Source: Candidatus Villigracilis vicinus
GTDB taxonomy: Bacteria; Chloroflexota; Anaerolineae; Anaerolineales; Villigracilaceae
Length of the DNA stretch: 64,000 nt
Assembly (NCBI GenBank): GCA_016721315.1
Contig: JADKIL010000003.1
Location: 496,001-560,000, forward strand
Direction: 5' to 3'
A program made the translations under genes and the position numbers. The notes beneath the pieces were generated by a model that had not been told where the DNA came from, searched no databases, and worked only from the letters and a program-made list of their open reading frames with translations. Of this stretch, positions 37,996 through 47,049 are shown in pieces (within the stretch, counting starts at the first letter, position 1; each line of letters starts with the position of its first letter).

Positions 37996-40020
37996 CTACT
38001 TACAAACATACTCTTCCAACAACGCTCCAATTTCTGCAGCAGGAGCGAACTTCGAATCAGACCGATGCAGCGCCGTACAGACCTGCTCATTGAAAAACGT
38101 ATTTGCTGCCGTCTGTTGCAGGATGTTTTCCAACCTGTCGGCATTGCCTGTCATGGCATATGCCTGCACAAACGGAAACCACTCCACCTGATCTTGAGGC
38201 GCCAGCCCAAGGGCAAAAGCCTCATCGCCTAAACGCGCAGCATTCGTCCAGTCCGCCGACTGAACTGCCAGGTCGGCTTTCTCAAAATAATAACACCATC
38301 CACGCTCGGGCTCCCTTCCAAACGCATAAGCAGGCAGAATGGGAACTTCTTCTGCAACACGGATGGAATCAACCCTGGAATATTCAAAAAGGCTGCGAAG
38401 CGCTTCAGGGTCATTTGCCGAAACGACAAAATTCTCACCATCCACAACACGCACACATGAGAACGAGGTGGGCTGGGTCAGCACCATGATATCGGCATAT
38501 TGAACGACCATTTCATGCGTTCGATAGCCTTCGATCTTCTTCGGCTTTTGCGCCAGGATCGCTTCAACATTGTCTTGTGTGGGCATCAAAGTGGAGGCGA
38601 AATAACGGATGGGGTCCTCCTGCCGCGGCTCGGGGAAATAGATCAGGTTCAGGGCTTCAGGTAAACCGAGGGGATTATCCACAACCCTCTCGTATGGATA
38701 CTGGGTCACCAGGGTGGCATCCGGCTGAAGCCCGGGAATGCGCCAGGATGCCTGCCACCAGAAGGTTTCGAGGGAGTTCTCCAACACCAGCGTCCGCTCG
38801 GCAATGAGCGAATGGGTCAATGCAGAAGCGGTGATAAAAACCGAAAACAAGATATATTGCAGCCGTCCTGACGGGAAGATACAGATCACCCCGCCCAGCA
38901 AAATGGCGGCGGCAAGAGAAACTGGAAGTCCATAATGAGAGTAGATGCTCAAGTTGATAAAACGCCCAAAGGCGATCACAGGAATGACCCCGAACAAAAG
39001 GGAGAGCCCGCCCAACAACAATGCCTCACGTGCCATCATCTGTGACGCCTCCGGTGCAACCAAGCCTCCACGCCTCAGCCAAAGATAACCAGCCAGTGTC
39101 ACAAGAAGCACTACTGCCCCCGTCAGAATGACACCCAACAACGGAACATCAAATCTAAAATCCATCAGACGCAGATATGGCTGCCGGAACCAGGCATGCA
39201 CACCTGCATTCATAATGCTGTTATAAAAATCAGCACCCATTTCCGTCAGATAGCCAAGCGGAGAGGTTTTAAATTTTTCCACATGCAAACCGATATCAGT
39301 GGCTTGGCGGTCACTCTCGAACAGAAACACCCGCCAGAACACAAATCCCAGCGACACCGCCAAGTACGGCAGCCACGCCTTGAGTACGGCAGACACCCGC
39401 CGTACGAATGGTCCTTCCATGCCATGTGAGATAAACAAATAAATACACAAAAAACGAAAGACTTCAGCACCGATGGCATAGTCTACGAGTGCAATATACG
39501 CCCAGCCCGTCAGAGTAGCGCCAAGCAGATAAAGCGCTTTTGGCAAGAGCCCGGCAGAGCGGATCGAGAGCAGGGTAAAAAGTACAGAAAATACCTGTAA
39601 AGCAAGGCTGACCGCCATGGGTTGATATTCGATCGCACTGACCCACCAGGAATACCCCGGGTAGAGAATGAATAGAATGGCTATCAAAAAATTATTGCGA
39701 CGACCGCCTGACCAGATCACATTCAAAAGCCAATACGCCCCAACCCCGGCAATCAGGCGCCACAAATAAGCGCCCAAATGATAAGGCAGCGGGTGAGGAC
39801 CGAACACTGAAAAGAAGACATTAAAAAAATAACCGCGAATGGGACGATCCACGCTGAACATCGAGTGGAATATTTTTGGTCCTGCCACGACCCCGTCATA
39901 AACATAATACCAATCATCCAGATAATAGGTCAGGCGGAAGGCATACGGCAAAAACACAACCGCAGATATCAGGAATATAAAAAGCACATCGGGAGAAAAA
40001 TATTTTTTAATAGAAGACAT
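37996..40020 (-). CDS. Polytopic GT-C-like membrane protein, paralogue A
   Basis: 674 residues from the ATG at 40020. About ten helices occupy residues 10-430, with 'YYLDDWYYVYDGVVAGPKIF' in the first outer loop (the acidic DD pair of GT-C enzymes) and 'DRPIRGYFF' after it. A long soluble C-terminal part ends in a helical, TPR-like region ('EPERGWCYYFEKADLA'). It is a clear tandem duplicate of the next gene: the same loop, 'SAIEYQPM' and the same C-terminal block appear in both. The donor lipid and acceptor are unknown. Confidence 0.7.
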   Translation of the reverse strand: MSSIKKYFSPDVLFIFLISAVVFLPYAFRLTYYLDDWYYVYDGVVAGPKIFHSMFSVDRPIRGYFFNVFFSVFGPHPLPYHLGAYLWRLIAGVGAYWLLNVIWSGGRRNNFLIAILFILYPGYSWWVSAIEYQPMAVSLALQVFSVLFTLLSIRSAGLLPKALYLLGATLTGWAYIALVDYAIGAEVFRFLCIYLFISHGMEGPFVRRVSAVLKAWLPYLAVSLGFVFWRVFLFESDRQATDIGLHVEKFKTSPLGYLTEMGADFYNSIMNAGVHAWFRQPYLRLMDFRFDVPLLGVILTGAVVLLVTLAGYLWLRRGGLVAPEASQMMAREALLLGGLSLLFGVIPVIAFGRFINLSIYSHYGLPVSLAAAILLGGVICIFPSGRLQYILFSVFITASALTHSLIAERTLVLENSLETFWWQASWRIPGLQPDATLVTQYPYERVVDNPLGLPEALNLIYFPEPRQEDPIRYFASTLMPTQDNVEAILAQKPKKIEGYRTHEMVVQYADIMVLTQPTSFSCVRVVDGENFVVSANDPEALRSLFEYSRVDSIRVAEEVPILPAYAFGREPERGWCYYFEKADLAVQSADWTNAARLGDEAFALGLAPQDQVEWFPFVQAYAMTGNADRLENILQQTAANTFFNEQVCTALHRSDSKFAPAAEIGALLEEYVCK

Positions 40021-40051
40021 GGTCAGGTTGTGAAAATGAAGCGCGGCGGGT

Positions 40052-42073
40052 TCAATTCGAACCACGGCAGTAATCCTCGGCAAGGATCGTGCGTACATCT
40101 TCGCTCAAAGGCTGTTGGATCCCGCTCAACAGTTCACATGCTTGCAGCCGGACGGATTTTTCGCCGACTACACGTTTGGCAAGTTGTTTCAAGGTTTCTG
40201 CATCACTGGTGATGGCGTAACCTTTCAGAAAGGGCAGCCACTCCACACGGTCTTCAGGGCTGAGTTCAAGTGCAATGGCTTCATCACCCAGCACAGCAAC
40301 CTTTTCCCAGTCGCCAGTTTGCGCCGCCAGATCCGCCGCCTGGAAATAACTGCACCAGCCGCGTTCCGGCTCACTGCCATAAATATATCCCGGCGGCACA
40401 GCATGGTCTGCATCCACGATCACATTCTCGATCCTCGACTGCGGTGCAACCAATGAAAGATTCACAGGATCATATTCAGAGATCAATGGCTGAGCGCCAT
40501 ATATAACATGCACACACGAGTTCAAGGTTGGCTGACTCAAAACCAACACATTACTGTAATCCAATGTATACGTATGACTGCGATAGCCTGACTCAACAAC
40601 CTGGGCACCTTCCAAAATACCGGGCAAGTTCTCGCTGTTCAGGGTCAACCCTGAGAGTGGATAATGCACAGGGATTTCACTGGTCGGCTCAGGAAAATAG
40701 ATCACATTAGCGGCTTCCATGAGTGCGAACCCGCCGCTGCCGATCCCAGGCAATGGGTAATGGATCACCAATGTCGTACCAGGGCGAAGTGCGGGCACGC
40801 GCCAACTCACCTGCCACCAAAATTCCTGCAACGCCGCTTCCTCTGTCGCTGCCATTGTCGCGATCCCAAAATGCGCAAGTACAGCAAATGCGACGACCGC
40901 ATATAACACGCCCTTGCGCACCTGTGGAAGGGAAATGATCTCAACCACGCCTGCCATGAAAACGGCCGCCGCCAGCGAAGCAGGCAACCCATAATGCGAG
41001 AAACCTGAAATATTGATATATCGATTCGCCAAGATGACCGGTAGAATGCCGAGGAGCATCCCCAGCCCACCCAACATCAACGCCTCTTTCATGACCCGAT
41101 CCTGCAAGCCAGCCCCAACCTTTGACTCCGCTGAACGGCTTATCTGCCTCTCTACAAAGACGACAAGTAGAACTGCAATGACGGCAAGCAATACCCCCAA
41201 GGCGGTATCACGCAGACGCATCGCCTGTACGAACGCCGGGAATTGATTGATCCACGCCAGTACACTAAGGTTCAATAAACTGTTATAAGACTGAGAGAGC
41301 CAATCGATGGTTGTACCTGCCGGATTGTCGAGGAACACGCTTAATTGCCCGCCAATATCAGTTGCTTTACGTTCATTGGTAAAGAAGAAGGCGCGCCAAA
41401 AAACGAAGCCAAAGGGAACAAGCAGTGTCCATGCCCAGGCTTTGGCAGAGTCAAACAAACGCTGCCAGAATAAGTTCTGAGAATTACGGTTGACCAGCAA
41501 ATACACAGCAATGAAGCGGAAGGCTTCCATGCCAATTGCATAATCTACAAGGGCGATATAAATCCAGCCGGTGAAGATCGAAGCGAAAAAATAGGCGGCT
41601 TTTTCAAAATTCTTTTGAGATTCGATCGCCTTCAGAGTAAAGGCAATCGATAAGACCTGCAAAGCAAGGCTGGCGATCATTGGCTGGTATTCGATGGCGC
41701 TGATCCACCAGAAATACCCAGGATAGATCGCGAATAAAAGCGCGGCAATAAAATTGAATCTTCGGTTATCGCGCCAAAGGGTATTGAAGATTCCCAACGC
41801 GCCAAGGGCGCTTAATCCGCGCCAGAGAAAAGCGCCCAGGTGCCAGGGCAACGGATTCGCGCCGAACCACGTGAAATACAGATCAAAGAAAAAACCACGC
41901 GCAGGGCGATCAATGCGAAACATTTCATGAAAGACCTTCGCCCCCGCCATCATGCCATCGTAAATGTAATACCAGTCATCCTGAAAATACGTCAAACGCC
42001 CAATGTACGGTAAATACACAATGGCGGATATGAGTAGGAGAAATAGGATTTCGGGAAAAGTTTTTTTCTTCAT
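40052..42073 (-). CDS. Polytopic GT-C-like membrane protein, paralogue B
   Basis: 673 residues with the same layout as the gene at 37996-40020: 'YFQDDWYYIYDGMMAGAKVF' and 'DRPARGFFF' in the first outer loop, 'SAIEYQPMIASLALQV' later, and the TPR-like 'EPERGWCSYFQAADLAAQTGDW' near the C terminus. The acidic pair of GT-C enzymes is conserved. The tandem duplicates probably transfer different sugars, or the same sugar to different acceptors, outside the membrane. Confidence 0.7.
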   Translation of the reverse strand: MKKKTFPEILFLLLISAIVYLPYIGRLTYFQDDWYYIYDGMMAGAKVFHEMFRIDRPARGFFFDLYFTWFGANPLPWHLGAFLWRGLSALGALGIFNTLWRDNRRFNFIAALLFAIYPGYFWWISAIEYQPMIASLALQVLSIAFTLKAIESQKNFEKAAYFFASIFTGWIYIALVDYAIGMEAFRFIAVYLLVNRNSQNLFWQRLFDSAKAWAWTLLVPFGFVFWRAFFFTNERKATDIGGQLSVFLDNPAGTTIDWLSQSYNSLLNLSVLAWINQFPAFVQAMRLRDTALGVLLAVIAVLLVVFVERQISRSAESKVGAGLQDRVMKEALMLGGLGMLLGILPVILANRYINISGFSHYGLPASLAAAVFMAGVVEIISLPQVRKGVLYAVVAFAVLAHFGIATMAATEEAALQEFWWQVSWRVPALRPGTTLVIHYPLPGIGSGGFALMEAANVIYFPEPTSEIPVHYPLSGLTLNSENLPGILEGAQVVESGYRSHTYTLDYSNVLVLSQPTLNSCVHVIYGAQPLISEYDPVNLSLVAPQSRIENVIVDADHAVPPGYIYGSEPERGWCSYFQAADLAAQTGDWEKVAVLGDEAIALELSPEDRVEWLPFLKGYAITSDAETLKQLAKRVVGEKSVRLQACELLSGIQQPLSEDVRTILAEDYCRGSN

Positions 42074-42082
42074 GTATGATTG

Positions 42083-42131
42083 TCGATGTACGTCTCACAC
42101 ATTACGATTTACGGACTACGATCAACGGATA
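42083..42131. repeat. Degenerate 7-mer tandem array
   Basis: ACG recurs at 42090, 42104, 42111, 42118 and 42125, a strict 7-nt period (TTACGAT, TTACGGA type). It spans the stop codon of the methyltransferase gene and encodes its last residues. Confidence 0.65.
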
Positions 42132-42923
42132 TTGCCCGTTCTCAGCAAAGAACGTGGGGAAGATGCCCTCAAGCCAGAACACAAATTTGAGGAAGGTTCG
42201 CCCGCCAAAAGGACGTACGAACCAGCGCATGATGCGTGTGCTCATGCTGCGCCAGGGCTTGATCTCCACGGTCATCTTCGAACCGATCTCTTTTTTCAAC
42301 CATTCGGGAGTCATCTTCTGAACGAAAGTACCGGCGGGATCTTCCTCGTTAAGCCATTCCTTCTTTTTCTTTTCAGAACGACCCGATAGTTTGCGCATCA
42401 AACCGATAAGCGGCTCTGCCATGCGGATCAACAACGGGTTGTGCCAACCATTGACAATGGCAGCCGTCCGGCTGGGTGCAAGTACGCGGTGGATTTCCGC
42501 ATAGGCTTTCGGATGTTCCGGCAGGGCAAGGTGATGGATGGCATGCATCGAAACCGCGCCATCGAAGGCATCCTTTTTGAAGGGCAGGTTTGCCAGGTCA
42601 CCGACGACAAATAAGCCGTGGTCGCCAATACGGGTACGTGCCTCGCGCAGGGCTTGGATGGAAATATCCAAACAAACGCGTTTTTCGTAACCTGCCGAAT
42701 AGGTCTTGTACTCTTCATATTGGACGGGACCAGACCCGGCGTCCAGAATGAAGCGCCCGGTAGGGATGAGCCCATTCATCACGCGTAGGCGTGTCTTATG
42801 GATATATTCGCGTGAGACTGGGCGCAAGTCTTCGTAACGGGCATTCTGATAATTGCCGTCATTTTCCTGCATCCAACCGATCTCATCATAAAATTCGCGG
42901 ACTTTTTGTTTGGTGTCTGTCAT
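42102..42923 (-). CDS. Class I SAM-dependent methyltransferase
   Basis: 273 residues. 'FILDAGSGPVQY' (about 58-69) is the SAM-binding motif I, 'CLDISIQALREA' motif II, and 'VSMHAIHHL' the motif IV/post region. A hydrophobic C-terminal third ('PLIGLMRKLSGR') may associate with the membrane. The target is probably a sugar hydroxyl or lipid carrier, but nothing in the sequence decides. The C terminus is encoded by a 7-mer array, so its last residues may be non-essential. Confidence 0.82.
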   Translation of the reverse strand: MTDTKQKVREFYDEIGWMQENDGNYQNARYEDLRPVSREYIHKTRLRVMNGLIPTGRFILDAGSGPVQYEEYKTYSAGYEKRVCLDISIQALREARTRIGDHGLFVVGDLANLPFKKDAFDGAVSMHAIHHLALPEHPKAYAEIHRVLAPSRTAAIVNGWHNPLLIRMAEPLIGLMRKLSGRSEKKKKEWLNEEDPAGTFVQKMTPEWLKKEIGSKMTVEIKPWRSMSTRIMRWFVRPFGGRTFLKFVFWLEGIFPTFFAENGQYPLIVVRKS

Positions 42924-42941
42924 TGTTAATCTCTACCATCC

Positions 42942-42997
42942 GTTCTTTCTTCTTTCCTCTTCCGTTTACAGGAAAGAAGAAAGAGGAAAGAAATTAA
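42942..42997. repeat. Degenerate 7-mer array folding as a 13-bp hairpin
   Basis: Eight heptamers (CTTCTTT type, then AAGAAAG type). 42945-42957 pairs exactly with 42971-42983. It fills the gap between the KpsS-like and methyltransferase genes and could act in RNA as a terminator-like stem. Confidence 0.75.
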
Positions 42998-44637
42998 TTT
43001 TCCCAACGAAACGGCTCGCCCACCAAAAATTCAAACGTATCTTTGAATTGAGCCATGCCTTCAGTACTCAATACTTTGTCGAGCGGCCATACTTCCAAAT
43101 CATCCCAGAAGTTCATCAAGCGCCAGGGAAATGGGCGCGGGTATTCGAAGAAGAAACGATAGGCATAATTCCAGGCGAATTCGACCTGCTTTTCGTTCAT
43201 TTGATGAGCTGAAATATCGCCAAGGACTTTTTCAAGGGTGGCGTAGTATTCATCCCACGTATTCGGGTCGATGGTGATGCCGCGCCCGCGATAATGGGTT
43301 TGTCCGCACGAGATGACAGGCCGTCCATTCATTGCCGTTTCCAGCCCAACCGTGGTGGTATAGGCTAAACCAACATCTGCGATCTCGATCAGGTCATAAG
43401 TGTTGATCTTGTCCAACGCGCCGATGACATGAATATGATTCGGCAGGTCAGGCAGTGCCTCACGGACAACCGTTCCCATGGACTTGGCTTGCGGCACCAA
43501 TTTTTCGCCGGGGTGAACACGGATGACCAGTTGTATATCCGTTCGCTTTGCAAAATATTGAACCGTCTTTGTGATCCACTCGGTCATGGAAGAGGCGAAG
43601 ATGTCGCGCCCAAGGGTGAGGCTATCACCCAGAACATTTGCGGCAAGCATTACCACGGGGCGGTCATCAAGATTGAGCATCTTGCGAGTCTCCGCCGCCC
43701 CTTGCGAAGAGATGTATTGCCATAGTCGTTTCGATTTTCCCCAGACACGGGCGCCGCGGCGGGCATTTTCCAGGTCCGCTACGCGCTCGAACATCGCATC
43801 GGTGACTGGCAATCCGCAGCGCGCATTAACGAGGTAATCCGTCTCCTGCTGCATAATGGATGAATTTTGCGCCAGCCAGATCTGTTCGCGTTGGTCGTTA
43901 AATTCGTAGGTAACGGCATCAATGCCAAGGTAGCGTGCCACACGGAAAACAATTCCCATTTCGAGGATCAAACCATTGGGGATCAGCACCACATCGGGCT
44001 TATTCGTTTGCATCCAATCGAGGGCGGACTTGGCGGCAAAGGTGTTACGTTCAACACGCAGTTCATACAACGCACGGTCACCCGCATCGTTCATGTCCAC
44101 TTCTTCGCGCATAAGCGTGTACTGAACATCCCAAAGAGAGATCTCTTTGATGTCTGCCAGGATCTTCTCAGGCAGGGCAGCGTGCTGAACCGCACGCAGA
44201 GTCCCATGTGCTGCACGGGATGACGATTGCATATCCAGCATCGAAACATGCTTCACCAATGGTGCAAGCATCTTCAACGTATCGTGCGTATGCAATATCC
44301 GTTGGCGTTGGGTGAATTTATCTTTTTCTTTGTGCCACTCGGAATAAGGGAGGGTCAGCAGTGTAACGTCATGTCCTAGTCCGGCAAGCGCCAAGCCAAG
44401 ATAAGCGGACTGCTCGATCCAGTAATGAAGCGTGGCAAAGAATAAAACCTTCTTACCCGGCTTCGCACTCTGCGCGAATGGACGAACCGCATCCATCGCC
44501 GCAGGTAATGAGGTTTGCAGACGCGTCAGATTGTAGTGATCCTTACGCGGACGTTTTTTCGACCGGAGCATCCAGTCGATCTCAGCTGTGAGGGGCAGGT
44601 CGCCCAAAAATTCTCGGAGGGGGTTTGATTTCGCCAT
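42994..44637 (-). CDS. KpsS-like capsule polysaccharide biosynthesis GT-B protein
   Basis: 547 residues from the ATG at 44637; the longer frame is repeat-encoded. 'VLFFATLHYWIEQSAYLGLALAGLGHDV' near 60-90 opens the first Rossmann domain. 'VIRVHPGEKLVP' near 385-396 and 'YTTTVGLETAMNGRPVISCG' near 433-452 are the second domain's nucleotide-phosphate loop, as in KpsC/KpsS-like proteins. These build the lipid-proximal linker of ABC-exported capsules, which fits the Wzt/Wzm genes immediately upstream. A different protein of this type lies at 7764-9377. Confidence 0.65.
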   Translation of the reverse strand: MAKSNPLREFLGDLPLTAEIDWMLRSKKRPRKDHYNLTRLQTSLPAAMDAVRPFAQSAKPGKKVLFFATLHYWIEQSAYLGLALAGLGHDVTLLTLPYSEWHKEKDKFTQRQRILHTHDTLKMLAPLVKHVSMLDMQSSSRAAHGTLRAVQHAALPEKILADIKEISLWDVQYTLMREEVDMNDAGDRALYELRVERNTFAAKSALDWMQTNKPDVVLIPNGLILEMGIVFRVARYLGIDAVTYEFNDQREQIWLAQNSSIMQQETDYLVNARCGLPVTDAMFERVADLENARRGARVWGKSKRLWQYISSQGAAETRKMLNLDDRPVVMLAANVLGDSLTLGRDIFASSMTEWITKTVQYFAKRTDIQLVIRVHPGEKLVPQAKSMGTVVREALPDLPNHIHVIGALDKINTYDLIEIADVGLAYTTTVGLETAMNGRPVISCGQTHYRGRGITIDPNTWDEYYATLEKVLGDISAHQMNEKQVEFAWNYAYRFFFEYPRPFPWRLMNFWDDLEVWPLDKVLSTEGMAQFKDTFEFLVGEPFRWEN

Positions 44638-44639
44638 GT

Positions 44640-44695
44640 GGTAAATAGTAAATGGTAAATGGTAATTACGAATCACCAATTACCATTTACCTGTT
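44640..44695. repeat. Degenerate 7-mer array folding as a 14-bp hairpin
   Basis: Eight heptamers (GGTAAAT, AGTAAAT, then ACCATTT types). 44654-44667 pairs perfectly with 44678-44691 around a 10-nt loop. It separates the wzt stop codon from the KpsS-like start. Confidence 0.85.
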
Positions 44696-45983
44696 ATCCA
44701 ATCTTTTCGATTTTCCACGCAAGTCTTGGTCGCACAGGTCCTACGCGCGGCTCTGCCCATTGTGTACCAGGCGCGCCGGAAATATCCACATTGAACGCCA
44801 AAGCATTCTCATCCATGAAATAACGGCGTACACCAAACGAGCTGGCATTCACGCCCACGGTGTAACGGCTGTCGTTAAAAATATCGGCGGGGATTTCCGC
44901 ACGACTGATGTAATGACCCGCAGTACGCGAATCAAATTTATCGTAGAGCGCCGGGTCATCTGTATCGAAGGAGGCAAAAACATATTCGCCGCGCATGGTG
45001 CTGACGTAAATCCCGATCCGTAAACCGGTAATGGGCGCATCGAGTTTATATTCAAATTCAAGTGTGACGGGTTCAGTCGAGCGGACGGTATCGACAACCT
45101 TCCCGCCTCTTTCTTTAACCTTCAAACTGATCGGCGTAAATGGCACACTCGCCGCTGGAACCTCGTCTGCCTCCCAAGTGCGTTCGCCTGCCTGCGACTG
45201 TCCAAAGGAAAGATAGTAATCGACGGCTTCCTGGGTGGGTCCACGCATAATGAGCTGACCTTTGTTCAAGACTACAGCTTCTTGTGTGAGGCGCAAAATG
45301 GCAGACATGTTATGGCTGACGAACAAGACCGTGCGTCCCTGCTGTGCCACATCGCCCATTTTGCCGATACATTTCTTTTGGAATTCAGCATCACCCACTG
45401 CGAGGACTTCATCCACCACGAGGATCTCAGGTTCAAGATGCGCGGCAACTGCAAAAGCAAGGCGCAAATACATGCCTGATGAATAACGTTTGACGGGTGT
45501 ATCGATGTATTGTGTGACTTCAGAAAAGTCCACGATCTCATCAAACTTGGAGTCAATTTCAGAGCGGCGCATGCCAAGGATGGCGCCATTCATGTAAATA
45601 TTCTCGCGCCCGGTCAACTCAGGGTGAAAGCCGGTGCCCACTTCGAGCAGGGAGCCAACACGTCCACGTACAGTGACAGTGCCTGTGGTCGGTTCGGTAA
45701 CGCGGGAAAGGATCTTGAGCAAGGTACTTTTGCCCGCACCATTTCGCCCGACAATGCCGAGAACTTTACCTTCTTCGAGGTCGAAGGAAACGTCCTTTAA
45801 CGCCCAAACATAATTTTGATTCTGGCGGCGGTCTGACTTGCCGATCATCGCTTTCGCCAGACGAATAGGCGCCGAGACCGTATCCACGATCACATCACGC
45901 AGCATGTTATAGCGGAATTTCGTCTCCGCCGCGCCGATCTTGTATTGCTTGCCAATGTTTTTTACTGAAATCGCTGTTGTCAT
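44694..45983 (-). CDS. wzt: Polysaccharide ABC transporter ATP-binding protein (Wzt-like)
   Basis: 429 residues. Walker A 'GRNGAGKST' (79-87), the teichoic-acid/O-antigen-type signature 'YSSGMYLRLAFA', and Walker B 'ILVVDEVLAVGD' are intact. Residues about 260-429 form an extra beta-rich domain like the Wzt carbohydrate-binding domain, which in O-antigen export reads the modified non-reducing end of the chain. It pairs with the permease at 46096-46941 and powers export across the inner membrane. A terminal methyl or sulfate group could be the recognised cap, given the locus content. Confidence 0.92.
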   Translation of the reverse strand: MTTAISVKNIGKQYKIGAAETKFRYNMLRDVIVDTVSAPIRLAKAMIGKSDRRQNQNYVWALKDVSFDLEEGKVLGIVGRNGAGKSTLLKILSRVTEPTTGTVTVRGRVGSLLEVGTGFHPELTGRENIYMNGAILGMRRSEIDSKFDEIVDFSEVTQYIDTPVKRYSSGMYLRLAFAVAAHLEPEILVVDEVLAVGDAEFQKKCIGKMGDVAQQGRTVLFVSHNMSAILRLTQEAVVLNKGQLIMRGPTQEAVDYYLSFGQSQAGERTWEADEVPAASVPFTPISLKVKERGGKVVDTVRSTEPVTLEFEYKLDAPITGLRIGIYVSTMRGEYVFASFDTDDPALYDKFDSRTAGHYISRAEIPADIFNDSRYTVGVNASSFGVRRYFMDENALAFNVDISGAPGTQWAEPRVGPVRPRLAWKIEKIG

Positions 45984-45996
45984 AAACTCTCATTCC

Positions 45997-46090
45997 CGTC
46001 ATTGCGAGGGCGATGCTCTTTCGCCCGAAGCAATCCCATGAAATAATCATAAGATTGCTTCGTCGGGCTATCGCCCTCCTCGCAATGACG
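45997..46090. mobile_element. MITE-like palindromic element, copy 1
   Basis: 94 nt beginning CGTCATTGCGAGGG and ending with the complement CGCAATGACG. Internal arm segments GAAGCAATC and GATTGCTTC also pair. The arms differ by short indels. It lies between the wzt start and wzm stop. It has the look of a non-autonomous palindromic mobile repeat. Confidence 0.75.
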
Positions 46091-46095
46091 GTTAA

Positions 46096-46941
46096 CTAGA
46101 TCGTATCTGCAAAAGTTTTTTCCATGCTTCTAAAATAGAAAAGCCCGGAGATAAAGATCAAAATCGAAATTGCAACTGAGACCCAAAGCGAGAGATCGGG
46201 TCCGTTGCCGGTGCCGAGCAATGCCCAGCGGAATCCGTTAACTACGCCTGCCATTGGGTTCATCGAATACACGACCTGCCATTTTTCCGAGATCACAGAG
46301 GCGGAATAAGCCACGGGTGTAGCAAACAGCCAAAACTGAGTCAGAAACGGGAGGGCTTGGTTTACATCCCGATATTGAACGTTGATCGCAGAAAGCCAAA
46401 GTGCCACACCGAGAGCAGTCACAATGGCCAGTAACAAAAAGAGCGGAAGGGTCCAGAGCAAATGCCAGGCGGGCGTGACTTGATAGTAGAACATCAAGAT
46501 CACGAGAATAACGAAGGCGATGGCAAAATCGACCAAGCCCGCAAAAACAGAAGACATCGGCAGGATCAGACGCGGGAAGTAGATCTTCGTCACCATGTTG
46601 TTGTGTGCCACCAGTGAACGGCTGCCCTGATTAAGCGCAGTAACGAAAAGCCCCCATGGAAGCAACGCGGCAAAAGCAAAGACAGGGTAGGGAATGCCTT
46701 CGGTGGGAAGTTTGGCGACCCTGCCAAAAAGGAAGGAAAAGACCAGCATGGTCATCACAGGTTGAATAACCGCCCATGCCATGCCCAGCAAAGTCTGCTT
46801 GTATTTCACTTTTACATCGCGCCAAACCATGAAGAAGATCAGTTCACGGTAAATCCAAAGGTCACGCAGGTTAAGAGACGCCAGACCTTTGGAGGGTTTG
46901 ATGTAAACGGTATGAGGTTCGTGTTTTGTGAGTTCAGTCAT
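46096..46941 (-). CDS. wzm: Polysaccharide ABC transporter permease (Wzm-like)
   Basis: 281 residues with six helices in the ABC-2 pattern. The N-terminal 'LWIYRELIFFMVWRDVKVKYKQTLLGMAWAVIQP' is the hallmark of O-antigen/teichoic-acid permeases of the TagG/Wzm type. It forms the membrane channel for undecaprenyl-linked glycan with the Wzt protein. Two MITE-like repeats bracket this gene, one on each side, so it could have been moved or lost as a unit, though the ATPase partner is adjacent. Confidence 0.93.
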   Translation of the reverse strand: MTELTKHEPHTVYIKPSKGLASLNLRDLWIYRELIFFMVWRDVKVKYKQTLLGMAWAVIQPVMTMLVFSFLFGRVAKLPTEGIPYPVFAFAALLPWGLFVTALNQGSRSLVAHNNMVTKIYFPRLILPMSSVFAGLVDFAIAFVILVILMFYYQVTPAWHLLWTLPLFLLLAIVTALGVALWLSAINVQYRDVNQALPFLTQFWLFATPVAYSASVISEKWQVVYSMNPMAGVVNGFRWALLGTGNGPDLSLWVSVAISILIFISGLFYFRSMEKTFADTI

Positions 46942-46951
46942 TTTCTACCTT

Positions 46952-47049
46952 CGTCATTGCGAGGAGGGTGCTCTTTGCCCGACGAAGCAATCTCACATTT
47001 ACACATGAGATTGCTTCGGGCGACGAACAAGAGCGCCCACGCAATGACG
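46952..47049. mobile_element. MITE-like palindromic element, copy 2
   Basis: 98 nt with the same ends as copy 1 (CGTCATTGCGAGGA ... GCAATGACG) and the same internal GAAGCAATC arms. It ends exactly at the base before the stop codon of the GDP-fucose-synthase-like gene, and its left end supplies the AAGG in front of the wzm ATG. Confidence 0.75.
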
